A DNA stretch of 64,000 nucleotides from Amanita rubescens (GCA_015039365.1 WION01000023.1:62001-126000); one strand, 5' to 3'; shown: positions 30,985 to 42,307, counted from the first letter of the stretch. Numbers and translations: made by a program. The notes: generated from the sequence alone by a model not told the origin.

Positions 30985-33584
30985 TGAAACGATCAGAAGA
31001 AGGCCGATGCGGAAGTGCGTTCGGCCAAAGGGGCTTCGGAGGTCAGTCCTGGGGGTGCCTCGGAGGCAGAGAGAGTGCCGAAGACGAAGGTGAACGAGTG
31101 GAAGGTGTCCGAAGCACCGAGGAACGAAGGGAACGGAAGGAATCGAACTCGGAACGAAGCTGGGGTGATAATTCGCTAACTACAACTACGTACACAATGG
31201 TATATATACTACGGAGGCACGAGGTGACCATGTGACAATTCCTGCACCGAGTCCGAGGCCTGTACATGCGTCCGAACACAAATGATCATCCTCCGGGATC
31301 GAGCATAGGCTCGGAGTGCTTCGGGGAGCTTCGGAAGGCTTCGGAGATCGGTTCCAACGTAGCCGGAATCGGCTCGTTACACCTCCTGGGTACTTTTAAT
31401 ACTGACCTCCTGGTCAGGTCTGGGAGATCGGATGGTGATAGGAAGTAGAAGGGAAGTGGTGGGTGGGTTCTTCTCATCTCGCTTTCTTCAATCGTGCAGG
31501 CGGTCAGGGCGGCGGTCGGAATTTCGGCGGAATCAGGTCTCGGAATGGCAGCTGTTGGGATGCCAGATGGCTCGGAAATGATAAAGACTTCGGCGATGGG
31601 GTCGCCGAGGGTTTCCGGGGTGGCAGAAATTGACGTAGCAGTGGTGGGGTCATCAGGAGCCTCGGAGGTCTCGGTGGTATCATGCGTTGTAGTGGTAGGA
31701 GCGTCGGAGGGTCTGGAGGGTTCAGAGGGTTCGGAGGGGGTGGTATTAGGGAGCGTGGATTGATTAGGGATCGTGGTGCTAATGTGTATGTGCGTCGGAG
31801 TCGTATGTACGTTTTGCAGTTCTTCAGTATTGACAGGCTCGGCGGTATGCGTTCCGGAGTGGTCTAGAGCTTCCAGGAAGTAGTTGGAGGACACAAATGG
31901 CTTCGGAGCGGTCGGCTGTGTGTACCTCAGCAGCCATACATCGATGCGTTCTTTGAACCATTGTCCGAAGTGGCGGTATTGGAATGCATTCAGTTCGTTG
32001 CCGTCCAAAAATTGAATCCGTCCATCGACTATTTTGATCTTCCCTTGCCTTGCGTATTCATCCCTGATATGGCACCAGGCTGTCCGATGATTGATATCTC
32101 CGCAGAAAATGCATCCGCTAAGGAGATGGGTGGAGGCTGTGCTCGGAGCGAAGGCAGTGCTCGGAGGGGGAGTAGGGATAGGTGTCGGAGGCGTCGGAAG
32201 CGTCGGAGCTTGTGGGGTGGTCGCGGCGAGCAAGGCTATAGCAGACCTTGAGCTGATAATGAATTGTGCGGCACTATTCATGTCTTTTAGATCATAGCCG
32301 TCATCGGGGTGGACATCCGGGTACTTGATTGTGAGCCGAGTAGTGATATCGGGTCGGAGCTCGGGAGGGAATGCGGACATGTACATGATACTTGCCTCAC
32401 GGCGTGTCATGCGGTGCTTTCCGATGAGGTATTGAGCTGTTCCGGAAAATTCCCTGTGATACTCAGCAAGGGCAGTCTCGGATGTGACATTTTGCGCTGA
32501 GAAGCGGTCGGAAATGGCGTGTAGTGCTGCAATAGTGTGGCGGCGATCGGGCTGTGCCTCGGGGTAGATCTCGGAGATCGCTTTCTTAAATGCATCCCAG
32601 GTTTTCGGATCCGATAGGGTGTCCCGAGCGGCTCTCCAGATCTCGGAAGATTTCTCATCGGTATAGTAGACAGCCCATTTGATCAGTTCGGCATCTCCGG
32701 AGCGTTGTCTATCCTCGCAGATCATCTCGATATCTTCGAGGTATCTCTCAAGACCAGCGGCAGTGCCTCGGAAGCAGGGTGCCTCCTTGTTCGTTCGGAT
32801 GGGCATGCGGCGGTTTGGTTCGGTCATGATGTTACTGGCAGGCCAAAGCGAAGCGAGCTGTTCTGATGGAAAGCGAGGTGGATTAAGCAAGAGGCTTCAG
32901 GGACGAAAGCTATTGATCGATCGGAGCTGGATCGGGAGTAGTGGAACGTGTGGGCGTTGTTCGGCTGATGCTGTGTCAGTGCTGTGGGGCCGAGTGGTGA
33001 AGGCTACTGCAGTGTAAAGAGCGGGGAGGGTATAATTGAAGAAAGGTCGGCGGGGTATGGTCTCTGGGCTATGGGAGGGCCGGCAGAGTGCTTGGAGTGG
33101 CTCGGAGCAGATTCCAAGTGACACCGGAACTTGTCCGATGCTTTCTGTGCAGCAGTTGGGTGAGAGGAATGACCGACGGACTGACCTAAGAGCCCCTCGC
33201 GGTGGGCTCCAGTTGAAACGATCAGAAGAAGGCCAATGCGGAAGTGCGTTCGGCCAAAGGGGCTTCGGAGGTCAGTCCTGGGGGTGCCTCGGAGGCAGAG
33301 AGAGTGCCGAAGACGAAGGTGAACGAGTGGAAGGTGTCCGAAGCACCGAGGAACGAAGGGAACGGAAGGAATCGAACTCGGAACGAAGCTGGGGTGATAA
33401 TTCGCTAACTACAACTACGTACACAATGGTATATATACTACGGAGGCACGAGGTGACCATGTGACAATTCCTGCACCGAGTCCGAGGCCTGTACATGCGT
33501 CCGAACACAAACGATCATCCTCCGGGATCGAGCATAGGCTCGGAGTGCTTCGGGGAGCTTCGGAAGGCTTCGGAGATCGGTTCC
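30985..33584 (-). mobile_element. gag-only non-autonomous LTR retrotransposon, copy 1
   Basis: 3' LTR 30985-31381 (397 bp, TG...CA), interior 31382-33213 with a single gag ORF, 5' LTR 33214-33584 lacking its outermost ~26 bp. The primer-binding site beside the 5' LTR is TGGAGCCCACCGCGAGG in element orientation; its complement ends ...GGGCT-CCA, and the unusual discriminator U would suit tRNA-Cys. No pol is present. The missing LTR end abuts copy 2. Confidence 0.88.
31286..32890 (-). CDS. Gag protein of gag-only element, copy 1 (534 aa)
   Basis: The N-terminal half looks like a retrotransposon capsid (NKEAPCFRGTAAGLERYLED, WRAARDTLSDPKTWDAFKKA, YHREFSGTAQYLIGKHRM). A zinc knuckle CIFCGDINHRTAWC (C-X2-C-X4-H-X4-C) follows at about residue 258. 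The C-terminal third is Thr/Pro/Glu-rich and the frame runs on into the LTR, ending PMLDPGG. The knuckle and capsid order point to RNA packaging; RT and integrase would have to come from another element. Start is ATG 32890; a later in-frame ATG (at NIMTEPNRR) is also plausible. Confidence 0.85.
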   Translation of the reverse strand: MLNPPRFPSEQLASLWPASNIMTEPNRRMPIRTNKEAPCFRGTAAGLERYLEDIEMICEDRQRSGDAELIKWAVYYTDEKSSEIWRAARDTLSDPKTWDAFKKAISEIYPEAQPDRRHTIAALHAISDRFSAQNVTSETALAEYHREFSGTAQYLIGKHRMTRREASIMYMSAFPPELRPDITTRLTIKYPDVHPDDGYDLKDMNSAAQFIISSRSAIALLAATTPQAPTLPTPPTPIPTPPPSTAFAPSTASTHLLSGCIFCGDINHRTAWCHIRDEYARQGKIKIVDGRIQFLDGNELNAFQYRHFGQWFKERIDVWLLRYTQPTAPKPFVSSNYFLEALDHSGTHTAEPVNTEELQNVHTTPTHIHISTTIPNQSTLPNTTPSEPSEPSRPSDAPTTTTHDTTETSEAPDDPTTATSISATPETLGDPIAEVFIISEPSGIPTAAIPRPDSAEIPTAALTACTIEESEMRRTHPPLPFYFLSPSDLPDLTRRSVLKVPRRCNEPIPATLEPISEAFRSSPKHSEPMLDPGG

Positions 33585-35907
33585 GCACTCTCTCTGCCTC
33601 CGAGGCACCCCCAGGACTGACCTCCGAAGCCCCTTTGGCCGAACGCACTTCCGCATCGGCCTTCTTCTGATCGTTTCAACTGGAGCCCACCGCGAGGGGC
33701 TCTTAGGTCAGTCCGTCGGTCATTCCTCTCACCCAACTGCTGCACAGAAAGCATCGGACAAGTTCCGGTGTCACTTGGAATCTGCTCCGAGCCACTCCAA
33801 GCACTCTGCCGGCCTCCCCATAGCTCAGAGACCATACCCCGCCGACCTTTCTTCAATTATACCCCCCCCGCTCTTTACACTGCAGTAGCCTTCACCACCC
33901 GGCCCCACAGCACCAGCACAGCATCAGCCGAATAACGCCCACACGTGCCGCCACTCCCGATCCAGCTCCGATCGATCAATAGCTTTTGTCCCTGAAGCCC
34001 CTTGCTTAATCCACCTCGCTTTCCATCAGAACAGCTCGCTTCGCTTCGGCCTGCCAGTAACATCATGACCGAACCAAACCGCCGCATGCCCATCCGAACG
34101 AACAAGGAGGCACCCTGCTTCCGAGGCACTGCCGCTGGCCTTGAGAGATACCTCGAAGATATCGAGATGATCTGCGAGGATAGACAACGCTCCGGAGATG
34201 CTGAACTGATCAAATGGGCTGTCTACTATACCGATGAGAAATCTTCCGAGATCTGGAGAGCCGCTCGAGACACCCTATCGGATCCGAAAACCTGGGATGC
34301 ATTTAAGAAAGCGATTTCCGAGATCTACCCCGAGGCACAGCCCGATCGCCGCCACACTATTGCAGCACTACACGCCGTTTCCGACCGCTTCTCAGCGCAA
34401 AATGTCACATCCGAGACTGCCCTTGCTGAGTATCACAGGGAATTTTCCGGAACAGCTCAATACCTCATCGGAAAGCGCCGCATGACACGCCGTGAGGCAA
34501 GCATCATGTACATGTCTGCATTCCCTCCGGATCTCCGACCCGATATCACTACTCGGCTCACAATCAAGTACCCGGACGTCCACCCCGATGACGGCTATGA
34601 TCTAAAGGACATGAATAGTGCCGCGCAATTCATTATCAGCTCAAGGTCTGCTATAGCCTTGCTCGCTGCGACCACCCCACAAGCTCCGACGCTTCCGACG
34701 CCTCCGACACCTATCCCTACTCCCCCTCCGAGCACTGCCTTCGCTCCGAGCACAGCTTCCACCCATCTCCTTAGCGGATGCATTTTCTGCGGAGATATCA
34801 ATCATCGGACGGCCTGGTGCCATATCAGGGATGAATACGCAAGGCAAGGGAAGATCAAAATAGTCGACGGACGGATTCAATTTTTGGACGGCAACGAACC
34901 GAATGCATTCCAATACCGCCACTTCGGACAATGGTTCAAAGAACGCATCGATGTATGGCTGCTGAGGTACACACAGCCGACCGCTCCGAAGCCATTTGTG
35001 TCCTCCAACTACTTCCTGGAAGCTCTAGACCACTCCGGAACGCATACCGCTGAACCTGTCAATACTGAAGCACTGCAAAACGTACATACGACTCCGACGC
35101 ACATACACATTAGCACCACGATCCCTAATCAATCCACGCTCCCTAATACCACCCCCTCCGAACCCTCTGAACCCTCCAGACCCTCCGACGCTCCTACCAC
35201 TACAACGCATGATACCACCGAGACCTCCAAGGCTCCTGATGACCCCGCCACTGCTACGCCAATTTCTGCCACCCCGGAAACCCTCGGCGACCCCATCGCC
35301 GAAGTCTTTATCATTTCCGAGCCATCTGGCATCCCGACAGCTGCCATTCCGAGACCTGATTCCGCCGAAATTCCAACTGCCGCCTTGACCACCTGCACGA
35401 TTGAAGAAAGCGAGACGAGAAGAACCCACCCACCACTTCCCTTCTACTTCCTATCACCATCCGATCTCCCCGTCCTGACCAGGAGGTCAGTATTAAAAGT
35501 ACCCAGGAGGTGTAACGAGCCGATTCCGGCTACGTTGGAACCGATCTCCGAAACCTTCCGAAGCTCCCCGAAGCACTCCGAGCCTATACTCGACCCCGGA
35601 GGATGATCGTTTGTGTTCGGACGCATGCACAGGCCTCAGACTCGGTGCAGGATTCATCACATGGTTACCTCGTGCCTCCATAGTATATATACCATTGTGT
35701 ACGTAGTTGTAGTTAGCGAATTATCACCCCATCTGCGTTCCGAGTTTGATTCCTTTTGTTCCCTTCGTTCCTCGGTGCTTCGGACACCTTCCACTCGTTC
35801 ACCTTCGTCTTCGGCACTCTCTCTGCCTCCGAGGCACCCCCAGGACTGACCTCCGAAGCCCCTTTGGCCGAACGCACTTCCGCATCGGCCTTCTTCTGAT
35901 CGTTTCA
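33585..35907 (+). mobile_element. gag-only non-autonomous LTR retrotransposon, copy 2
   Basis: Mirror image of copy 1 on the plus strand. A truncated 5' LTR (33585-33678, last ~94 bp only), primer-binding site 33681-33697, gag 34002-35606 and complete 3' LTR 35511-35907. The two copies are joined within their 5' LTRs, making an inverted repeat of more than 2 kb per arm with a spacer under 300 bp. Confidence 0.88.
34002..35606 (+). CDS. Gag protein of gag-only element, copy 2 (534 aa)
   Basis: Same length and domain order as copy 1: capsid-like region, zinc knuckle CIFCGDINHRTAWC, Thr/Pro-rich tail entering the LTR. It differs from copy 1 at scattered residues (for example ASLRPASN against ASLWPASN, ALQNVHTT against ELQNVHTT) and has no stops. 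Both frames being open with mostly mild changes suggests the protein was used until recently. Confidence 0.85.
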   Translation: MLNPPRFPSEQLASLRPASNIMTEPNRRMPIRTNKEAPCFRGTAAGLERYLEDIEMICEDRQRSGDAELIKWAVYYTDEKSSEIWRAARDTLSDPKTWDAFKKAISEIYPEAQPDRRHTIAALHAVSDRFSAQNVTSETALAEYHREFSGTAQYLIGKRRMTRREASIMYMSAFPPDLRPDITTRLTIKYPDVHPDDGYDLKDMNSAAQFIISSRSAIALLAATTPQAPTLPTPPTPIPTPPPSTAFAPSTASTHLLSGCIFCGDINHRTAWCHIRDEYARQGKIKIVDGRIQFLDGNEPNAFQYRHFGQWFKERIDVWLLRYTQPTAPKPFVSSNYFLEALDHSGTHTAEPVNTEALQNVHTTPTHIHISTTIPNQSTLPNTTPSEPSEPSRPSDAPTTTTHDTTETSKAPDDPATATPISATPETLGDPIAEVFIISEPSGIPTAAIPRPDSAEIPTAALTTCTIEESETRRTHPPLPFYFLSPSDLPVLTRRSVLKVPRRCNEPIPATLEPISETFRSSPKHSEPILDPGG

Positions 35908-36570
35908 CCGCGTCCACTCCTCTCCGTCGTTTAGAGTAACGCAAAATTGGGCTTTGTCAGGACTCAGCGCCATCACTGCCGTGCTCATAATTTGTTTTAC
36001 CAACATAGATGCACCATGCATAACGACAGTTCAAGGAGTCCAGGATCTTTTTTTTCCATCAGTGTGATTCATATCGAGTTATATCACGAGTCACTGTTGC
36101 CGTACAAGCTAACATGTCAACCACACCAGATGGAGATTCCGGATTGTTCCCCGAGCCACCGATATTGATAGCACGCAACAAGGTTACAGTCCTAGTCATT
36201 GGTCAGCATAAGCTTTCGCTCACCTTTCTCGTTCTTATCATTTCAAGTCAAAGGTATTGTCCAAGTCTGATTGTGCAAATCTTGCAATGCGGCCGTACGA
36301 CTTGCCTATTCCTTGAAATTCCAGTGGCCAAATGGAATCTTTCAACCTCATCGAGCGATCAAGCATTTCAATCGTAAATCTTTTCTTTTTTCGATCAGGG
36401 CCCAGGGGTGCATTTCAATACTAGCTAAGATAGGCTAACATGTGAACTAGAATCAGGGGCTGCACTTGGTTCCCTCTAATAGTGCTAGACAATGGCAAAC
36501 GTGATCTGTGGCTATCCTATTTATATCTGCTCAATGACTGCTGTCATGTATCATGTCTAATGGCGATGGA
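35908..36570. other. low-information region; possible gene fragment at 36114
   Basis: ATG 36114 opens MSTTPDGDSGLFPEPPILIA followed by RNKVTVLVIGQ and a GTCAGC splice-like site. This resembles the first exon of a P-loop GTPase, but I cannot find the rest of the P-loop downstream. Otherwise nothing convincing. Confidence 0.2.
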
Positions 36571-36840
36571 TCAGTTCTGATAGGAATTTGATAAGCTGCA
36601 GCTAGTAATCACTGATGAGCCTTTTAAGATGATGCCACACCCTGCCGCACCACGATCTTTAGATGAGCCTTTTAAGATGATGCCGCACCCTGCCGCACCA
36701 CGATCTTTACATTTACCCAGCGGGAAACACTTCTGAAGTTGAATCATGTTTACGTTTTCCCAATTCTGATGCCCAGCCTGGCCCAAAACAACAAGGAGCA
36801 TTGTGATTCCAAGGGCCAGATGTATCGGCAATGACGACAT
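36571..36840 (-). CDS. small secreted protein candidate (89 aa) with a perfect 16-aa tandem duplication
   Basis: The ORF begins MSSLPIHLALGITMLLVVLG, a hydrophobic N-terminus that looks like a signal peptide with cleavage around QAG. The mature part has CFPLGKC, then the unit KDRGAAGCGIILKGSS twice in a row (48 bp each, identical DNA), and ends SNSYQN. Cysteines number five, which would be four without the duplication. Small Cys-containing secreted proteins are common in basidiomycetes. No homolog is recalled and no intron is needed. It may simply be an untranslated ORF. Confidence 0.4.
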   Translation of the reverse strand: MSSLPIHLALGITMLLVVLGQAGHQNWENVNMIQLQKCFPLGKCKDRGAAGCGIILKGSSKDRGAAGCGIILKGSSVITSCSLSNSYQN

Positions 36841-37510
36841 AAAAAATGATGCGGAGTCTGCACAACTTGAGAGCGTGCCATGGATGCCATGGATTTCTTG
36901 ATGAGGATCACATTACGAGTACTATACTAACGATGCACATCTTTGCTCGGGAAATGGAATGGGAGTTGATCAAATGGATTTCTACTAGAGAGCAATTAGT
37001 TAGAGTGATTGTAAAATGTAGCAGTAAACTCACCCGTCAGTGATGCAGAGTCACAGTAACCTCTCATCTTCCACGATGGTGAAAAATTGCTCTCAAATTC
37101 ATTGAGCGTGAGGTCTGGGCATTTTGAACGGATAAATAATAGCGTATGTCTCTCCTTACGTGAGACAATGACGTTTGAGCATTCAAACGAGCATATCCGA
37201 CTCCTTATTGTTGCTCCACAAATGTCATGCAAACTCGCAATGTGGCAATCAATGATGAGTGTGGTGACTGTCGGATTGGATGTTGCTGCTGGTTGGGCCA
37301 GTGCAGAGTAGTTCACGGGGCGCGAATATCCAGACAGGTACAGGGCAGGGTGTGTGCAGGCAGCAGAAGGTACACAGAAGTCTTCTGGAAGTGTGGAGTG
37401 AAGGGTGCGCGGGGAGGTTAATTCGAGTGGATGGATTCAGGGGGACACACTGCTCACCTAGTATTGTAGTAGTTAGGCGCACCTGATTCATTATTTACAC
37501 CTCATGATTC
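36841..37510. other. no gene supported
   Basis: Only short frames in all six readings and no repeat structure that I could recognise. Confidence 0.4.
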
Positions 37511-37867
37511 TGTTAAACGGTAACACGCTAAGAGTAACCTCAGTTACGGATATTCGTACTAATATTGGGTTCATACTAACCTAAGAGTAACCTACGTGAT
37601 GTATGTTAGAAAGGGTTTTGTAAGAATTGTAAGGAACGTCTCACCTCAGTTACGGATATTCGTACTGAGGTGAGAGGGTAGAGAAGTATGCTATTTATAT
37701 GTTTACCAAGAGGTCCGTAAAGCGTAGAGAGACATGTAACAAAGGGTAAGCGAATGAATGTATGAAAGAGGTGAAAGAGGTGGAGACGCGCTTTATAGGT
37801 ATAAAGCGCGTCAATGCGAACAATGTTCGGCACTTAGCACGCCGAGATAGCGTTGTGATGTTCAACA
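37511..37867. repeat. possible solo LTR (357 bp)
   Basis: Termini TGTTAAACGG and GTTCAACA, flanked by GATTC (37506-37510) and GATTT (37868-37872), a near-perfect 5-bp duplication. It contains a repeated CAGTTACGGATATTCGTACT (37550 and 37650) and an A/T-rich CTATTTATATG promoter-like word. No matching internal region lies in the window. Confidence 0.5.
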
Positions 37868-38000
37868 GATTTGTCCAGAGAGCAAGCCAGTGAGATAGAA
37901 TGTGGTGGCAGAGCTAGCGCTGCAGCTGCCTCGGATGCCACTAATCAGTCATGTTCACTCATGTTCAAGGTTGTTCATGGTGGTTCACAGCTGTTCACAG

Positions 38001-40108
38001 GAGCGCTTTACTCTCCCCCCCCTAAGATTCTCGGACTCCGAGCAGAATCCGAGCAGTCCTAGGACTCAGCTCGGAGTGAGCTCGGAGTCCGAGCTCACTC
38101 CTCGGACTGAGGAAGTGGCAGGGATGCCACTCAAATCCTCAAGTCCGAGTCCGAGCTCAGTCCGAGCTCAATCCGAGCTGAGTCCGAGCTCAGCTCGGAC
38201 TTGGACTTGGAGTCCTCGGACTGAGGATGTCGGAGTCCGAGTGGAGTCCGAGCAATCCGAGTGGAGTCCGAGCAGTCCGAGCACCCCCAAGTGGCAAGAG
38301 CAGGGGGGGCAGTGGCGACATTGACAGGGCCTTATATACATATGGCCAGTCTGTTTGGCACTATTTGGCACTATTTGGAATTGTCTACACCTACAATAAA
38401 ATCCCAAAAAATATTTAAAAAATGCAGAAAAATCATGTGATTCCAGTCATACAAAAATGGTAAAGCCAAACAAGCCCAAACTTGAGATATTTGCAAAATA
38501 CTTTTTCAGACGCTTCATGTGAGAAATTTGAAAAGTCTGCAAAAAATCTTTAAAAATGCGGAAAAATCATGTGATCCAGGTCATATAAGAATGGTGAAGC
38601 TGAGTAAACTCAAACTTGAGATATTTGCAAAATACCTAAGTTTGATTGGGGCACTGGCATACAAAACAGTGTGGCTAGTATAGTACAATGTGGATCATTA
38701 TGAAGTTTTAATGCTGATGTGACCTGCCTTCCACAATTCTTCAATCTTACATACAAATCTGGCTGTGCAGCTTTCTTTACTGCACAAATCACCACATCTT
38801 TCAAGATAGCACTATTACTTCTCTCCAGCCTTACAACCTCTTAGATCAAACAGTTCATCAACCATCAAGTTCAAGGCTTGTGTGCTTCCACATACTGAGC
38901 ACATCTGAAATAGAGTCACCAGCAATGCTGACTCTTCCAACTTCTCAGTGAGAAATTGTCCAAGGGTGTTATTTGCATTGCCACTGATAGTTTCTTCATC
39001 CAATATAGCATCCTTAATAAGTATAAATTAAGTGAAGGAAGGACTTGTGAACTTGGTGTGCAAAAGTTTGTAAGATGTTTGCTATGAATCTATGATCTTC
39101 AAGTTCCAAGTTAATATACAATAAAGATGGCATCAGAATCACTGAATCCTGTTCATCTCCACTTTCCTTATTACCTTACCCAGGCTGTCATAAACAAAAC
39201 TCTGGTCCCCTATGGATTCGGATGATTGTGGTGGAGTATGAGGGTCTTCAAATACTGCTAGGAATCTAGGATGTCCAACCTTCCCCACCAACAGACTGAG
39301 TGGTTGCTGGAGGTATACATGACCAAAGTTGTGCAAGGTGAGGCTCTCAGGATGCTTCTACTACTGTAAAAGCTTTGGTAGGCTGCAAATGCTAGAACAT
39401 CATGATCATAACACAATATGCTGTTAACAACTACTCACTACCATGTACCATCACCAAAGAATTGTCAAGAACTCATATCCACCCCCTTCTCCCTTGAGAT
39501 AATATATTCACAGACCCCATGAGTCACATCTCCAACCCTCTCACATTTATTCATGAGCTCTAACAACTCTCTGCAATGTCATTGGTTGTTGGTAACAGGT
39601 GGGATTGTGGAAGTTGACTGTGAAACAAGTGGATGCTGAACTGCAACTGCCAGAAGTCTGCTGTGGGCATGCAGGCAGAGGTGACATTCATCATAACCAC
39701 CAGTATGGAATGACAGGTGTATGAGTGTACCATATGCAGATCACATAATTTTTGTACACTTCTTAAGATTACACTCACATCTGAAAACATATTTTGCAAA
39801 TATCTCAAGTTTGGCTTTGTTTGGCTTTACAATTCCTATATGACCTGGATCACACGATTTTTCTGCATTTTTTAAGCATTTTTTTGGTATTTTACTGCAA
39901 GTATAAACAACTGAGAGTGAACTCAGACTGAACTCGGAGTCTACTCGGAGTCTACTCAGACTCCACTCGGACTCCACTCGGACTCCGAGCACACCTCGGA
40001 CTGGACTCGGACTGGACTCAGACTGAGCTCGGAGTCTACTCGGAGTCCTCGGAGTCCTCGGACTGGACTCGGAGTCTATTCGGACAGGGGGGGGAGTGTA
40101 AAGTGCTG
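38001..40108. mobile_element. hAT-like non-autonomous element (2108 bp) with CGGACTC-rich ends
   Basis: Termini GAGCGCTTTACTCTCCCCC and the complement of GGGGAGTGTAAAGTGCTG; 8-bp duplication GTTCACAG at 37993-38000 and 40109-40116. The first ~300 bp and last ~200 bp are dense in GGACTCGGAGTCC-type words (subterminal repeats, many palindromic). The core (38350-39860) has flanking near-inverted A/T-rich segments and minus-strand frames that look like broken exons (DEETISGNANNTLGQFLTEK; RSNSAILKDVVICAVKKAAQ; SLLVGKVGHPRFLAVFEDP). No transposase seen; the core may be captured host sequence. Confidence 0.7.
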
Positions 40109-40116
40109 GTTCACAG

Positions 40117-41069
40117 CTGTAAACAACGGTTCACGGCGAACGAGAATGAACACTACATAATTTGCAAAACATATTGGATATTGTCCGATACGGTAAGTCC
40201 TAAGTAGTATTGCTTGTGCGAGAACGAAACTTGAAAGTGAGTCGTGAGACGCCGAACTTTACAAGTGATTGACACAAGAGTGAGTTTCAAGACTGGGCCA
40301 TACGGAAGCATGATTCAGAAGCCATACTCCTTCGGGCTGACACATATATTATTCACTGTAGCAGCTACTGTTAACACATTAATGTCATTGACAATCCATC
40401 AGAAAGGAATATCTGTAATATGTATTGAAGATGGTGTGATTCAGATTGACACTTGACTCGGACTGTGGACAACATGCCATCGTCTCAGGACAAAAACATA
40501 TCAACTTGAACACCTAAACGCATCCTGAAATGAGTTTCGACTTGAAATCCTCATTAACGCATACTATACCGTACGCTCACCAGCCCTGATTACCAGATTA
40601 TCATTTCAAGTCGCATCACGCATGTCAGACGTGCCTGATCTCAGTGCTGTATCACCTGCAGTATAACACTGGGCTAAACTCTTTCGCATCTCCTCCATTA
40701 TCCCATAGAACTGGTAGGGATTGTCTGGCGGCACATCGTCACGCAAATCCTTTATCATTTGTTCCATAACGTACCTGATCTGCCAGTGGCTGTAGATCAG
40801 TCACCGTGACATTTGATCGTCCCAATCCTGACATTGTCCTTGACTTCAAGGGGGAGTGCTGTATAGCTATTTATCTCCCATGCTCTGCCTCAAAGTATAT
40901 ATATACTACTAGTCTGTGCGGTGCGCGAGATGTGGAGATGGCAAAGGAATTGATTGCACTGCCACAGATAAGAATAGAAATATACTAAAAATAGGTGATG
41001 TGCATCAGTTCCTCGATCACGCATCGAAAACCTCGCTATTTGCTATTACTCGGCAGGATCGCTCGTCCT
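40117..41069. other. mostly non-coding; minus-strand exon fragment at 40624-40790
   Basis: On the minus strand 40790-40624 reads RYVMEQMIKDLRDDVPPDNP and on to ALRSGTSDMRDAT then a stop. Just upstream, in a neighbouring frame, is SNVTVTDLQPLADQ. It looks like the last exon of a host gene with a frame break or an unmodelled intron. Family unknown. The remainder shows nothing I can name. Confidence 0.3.
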
Positions 41070-41077
41070 ATCATATT

Positions 41078-42307
41078 TAGTGTTTAAAAGTCTGGTCATG
41101 AGAACCGGAAAAAAACCGGAACCGGACCGAACCGTAACTGGTTGTGACCGAACCGTCGGCCACGGTTTGGTCAGTTGGAAAAAATTGCAGTTACGGTTTT
41201 GAAAAATTTGGGAAACCATAGAACCAGTCATGACAGGGGTTTTTGAGGTCGCTGAATCCGATGGTAAAGTCAGCGTGGTGCGAAATTCATTAACAGATTT
41301 GCTAGAGCATTTTGAGACATTAGCACCCCAGAACTTAGTATGGCCTAGGACTATGACCAGCTGTCCCTATCTTTCCAACACTGTTTCTGGGGTTCCTGAG
41401 GTCGCTGAATCCGATGGTGAAGTCAGCGTGGCATGAAACTCGATAACGGATTTGCTAGAGCAGTTTGACACATTATCACCTGCCAGAACTTATAAGCTAG
41501 TAGCACTATGACAACATTTCCCTACATCTCTGACACTATTTTGGGGGTTTCTGAGGTCGCTGAATCTGATGGTGAAGTCAGCGTGGTGCGCGCTTCAGTA
41601 ACGGATCCGCTAGAGCGTTTTGACACATTATCACCCCAGAATGTATAAACTACTACACTATGATGACATTTCCCTACATCTCTGACACTGTTTTGGGGGT
41701 TTATGATGTCGCTGAATCCGATGGTGAAGTCAGCGTGGCGCGCGCTTCAGTAACGGATCCGCTAGAGCGTTTTGACACATTATTACCCCAGAATATATAA
41801 GCTAGCACTATGACCACCTTTTCATACACCTCTGAACTGTTTCTGGGGTTTCTGAGGTCGCTGAATCTGATGGTGAAGTCAGCGTGGCGCACGGTTCGTT
41901 AACGGATCTGCTAGAGCGTTTTGACACATTATCACCCCAGAATGTACTATAAATTACTATGACCATCTTTCCCTACACCTCCAACACTGTCTCTGTGGTT
42001 CCTGAGGTCACTGAATCCAATGGTGAGGTAGGCATGGTGCAAAATTTGTCAATAGATTCACCATAGATTCTCTAGTTGTACTATACAGTCCGAGTCTCAA
42101 TACTAGTACTTCAAGTGATACACAGTTCTAACCGGTTCTCTTGTGACCGGTCAGAACCGAAAACTGCATGCAACCGAACTGCACATAACCGGTTACGTGC
42201 GGTTCAGTTTCGGTTCTTGCTTTCGAGGCAAGCTCAGTGACCGGTCACGGTTGTGGTTTTCCCAAATTTGGGCAAAAAACCGGACCTAACCGGACTTTTA
42301 AACACTA
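41078..42307. mobile_element. hAT-like MITE (1230 bp) carrying an internal tandem repeat
   Basis: Termini TAGTGTTTAAAAGTC and the complement GACTTTTAAACACTA; perfect 8-bp duplication ATCATATT at 41070-41077 and 42308-42315. Subterminal ACCGG/ACCGGT words recur at both ends (41104-41165; 42130-42290). The centre (about 41230-42060) holds six units of roughly 150 bp, each with GAGGTCGCTGAATCCGATGG and GTTTTGACACATTATCACCC. It encodes no transposase. The element sits close to the 3' end of the minus-strand host exon at 42332. Confidence 0.85.
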
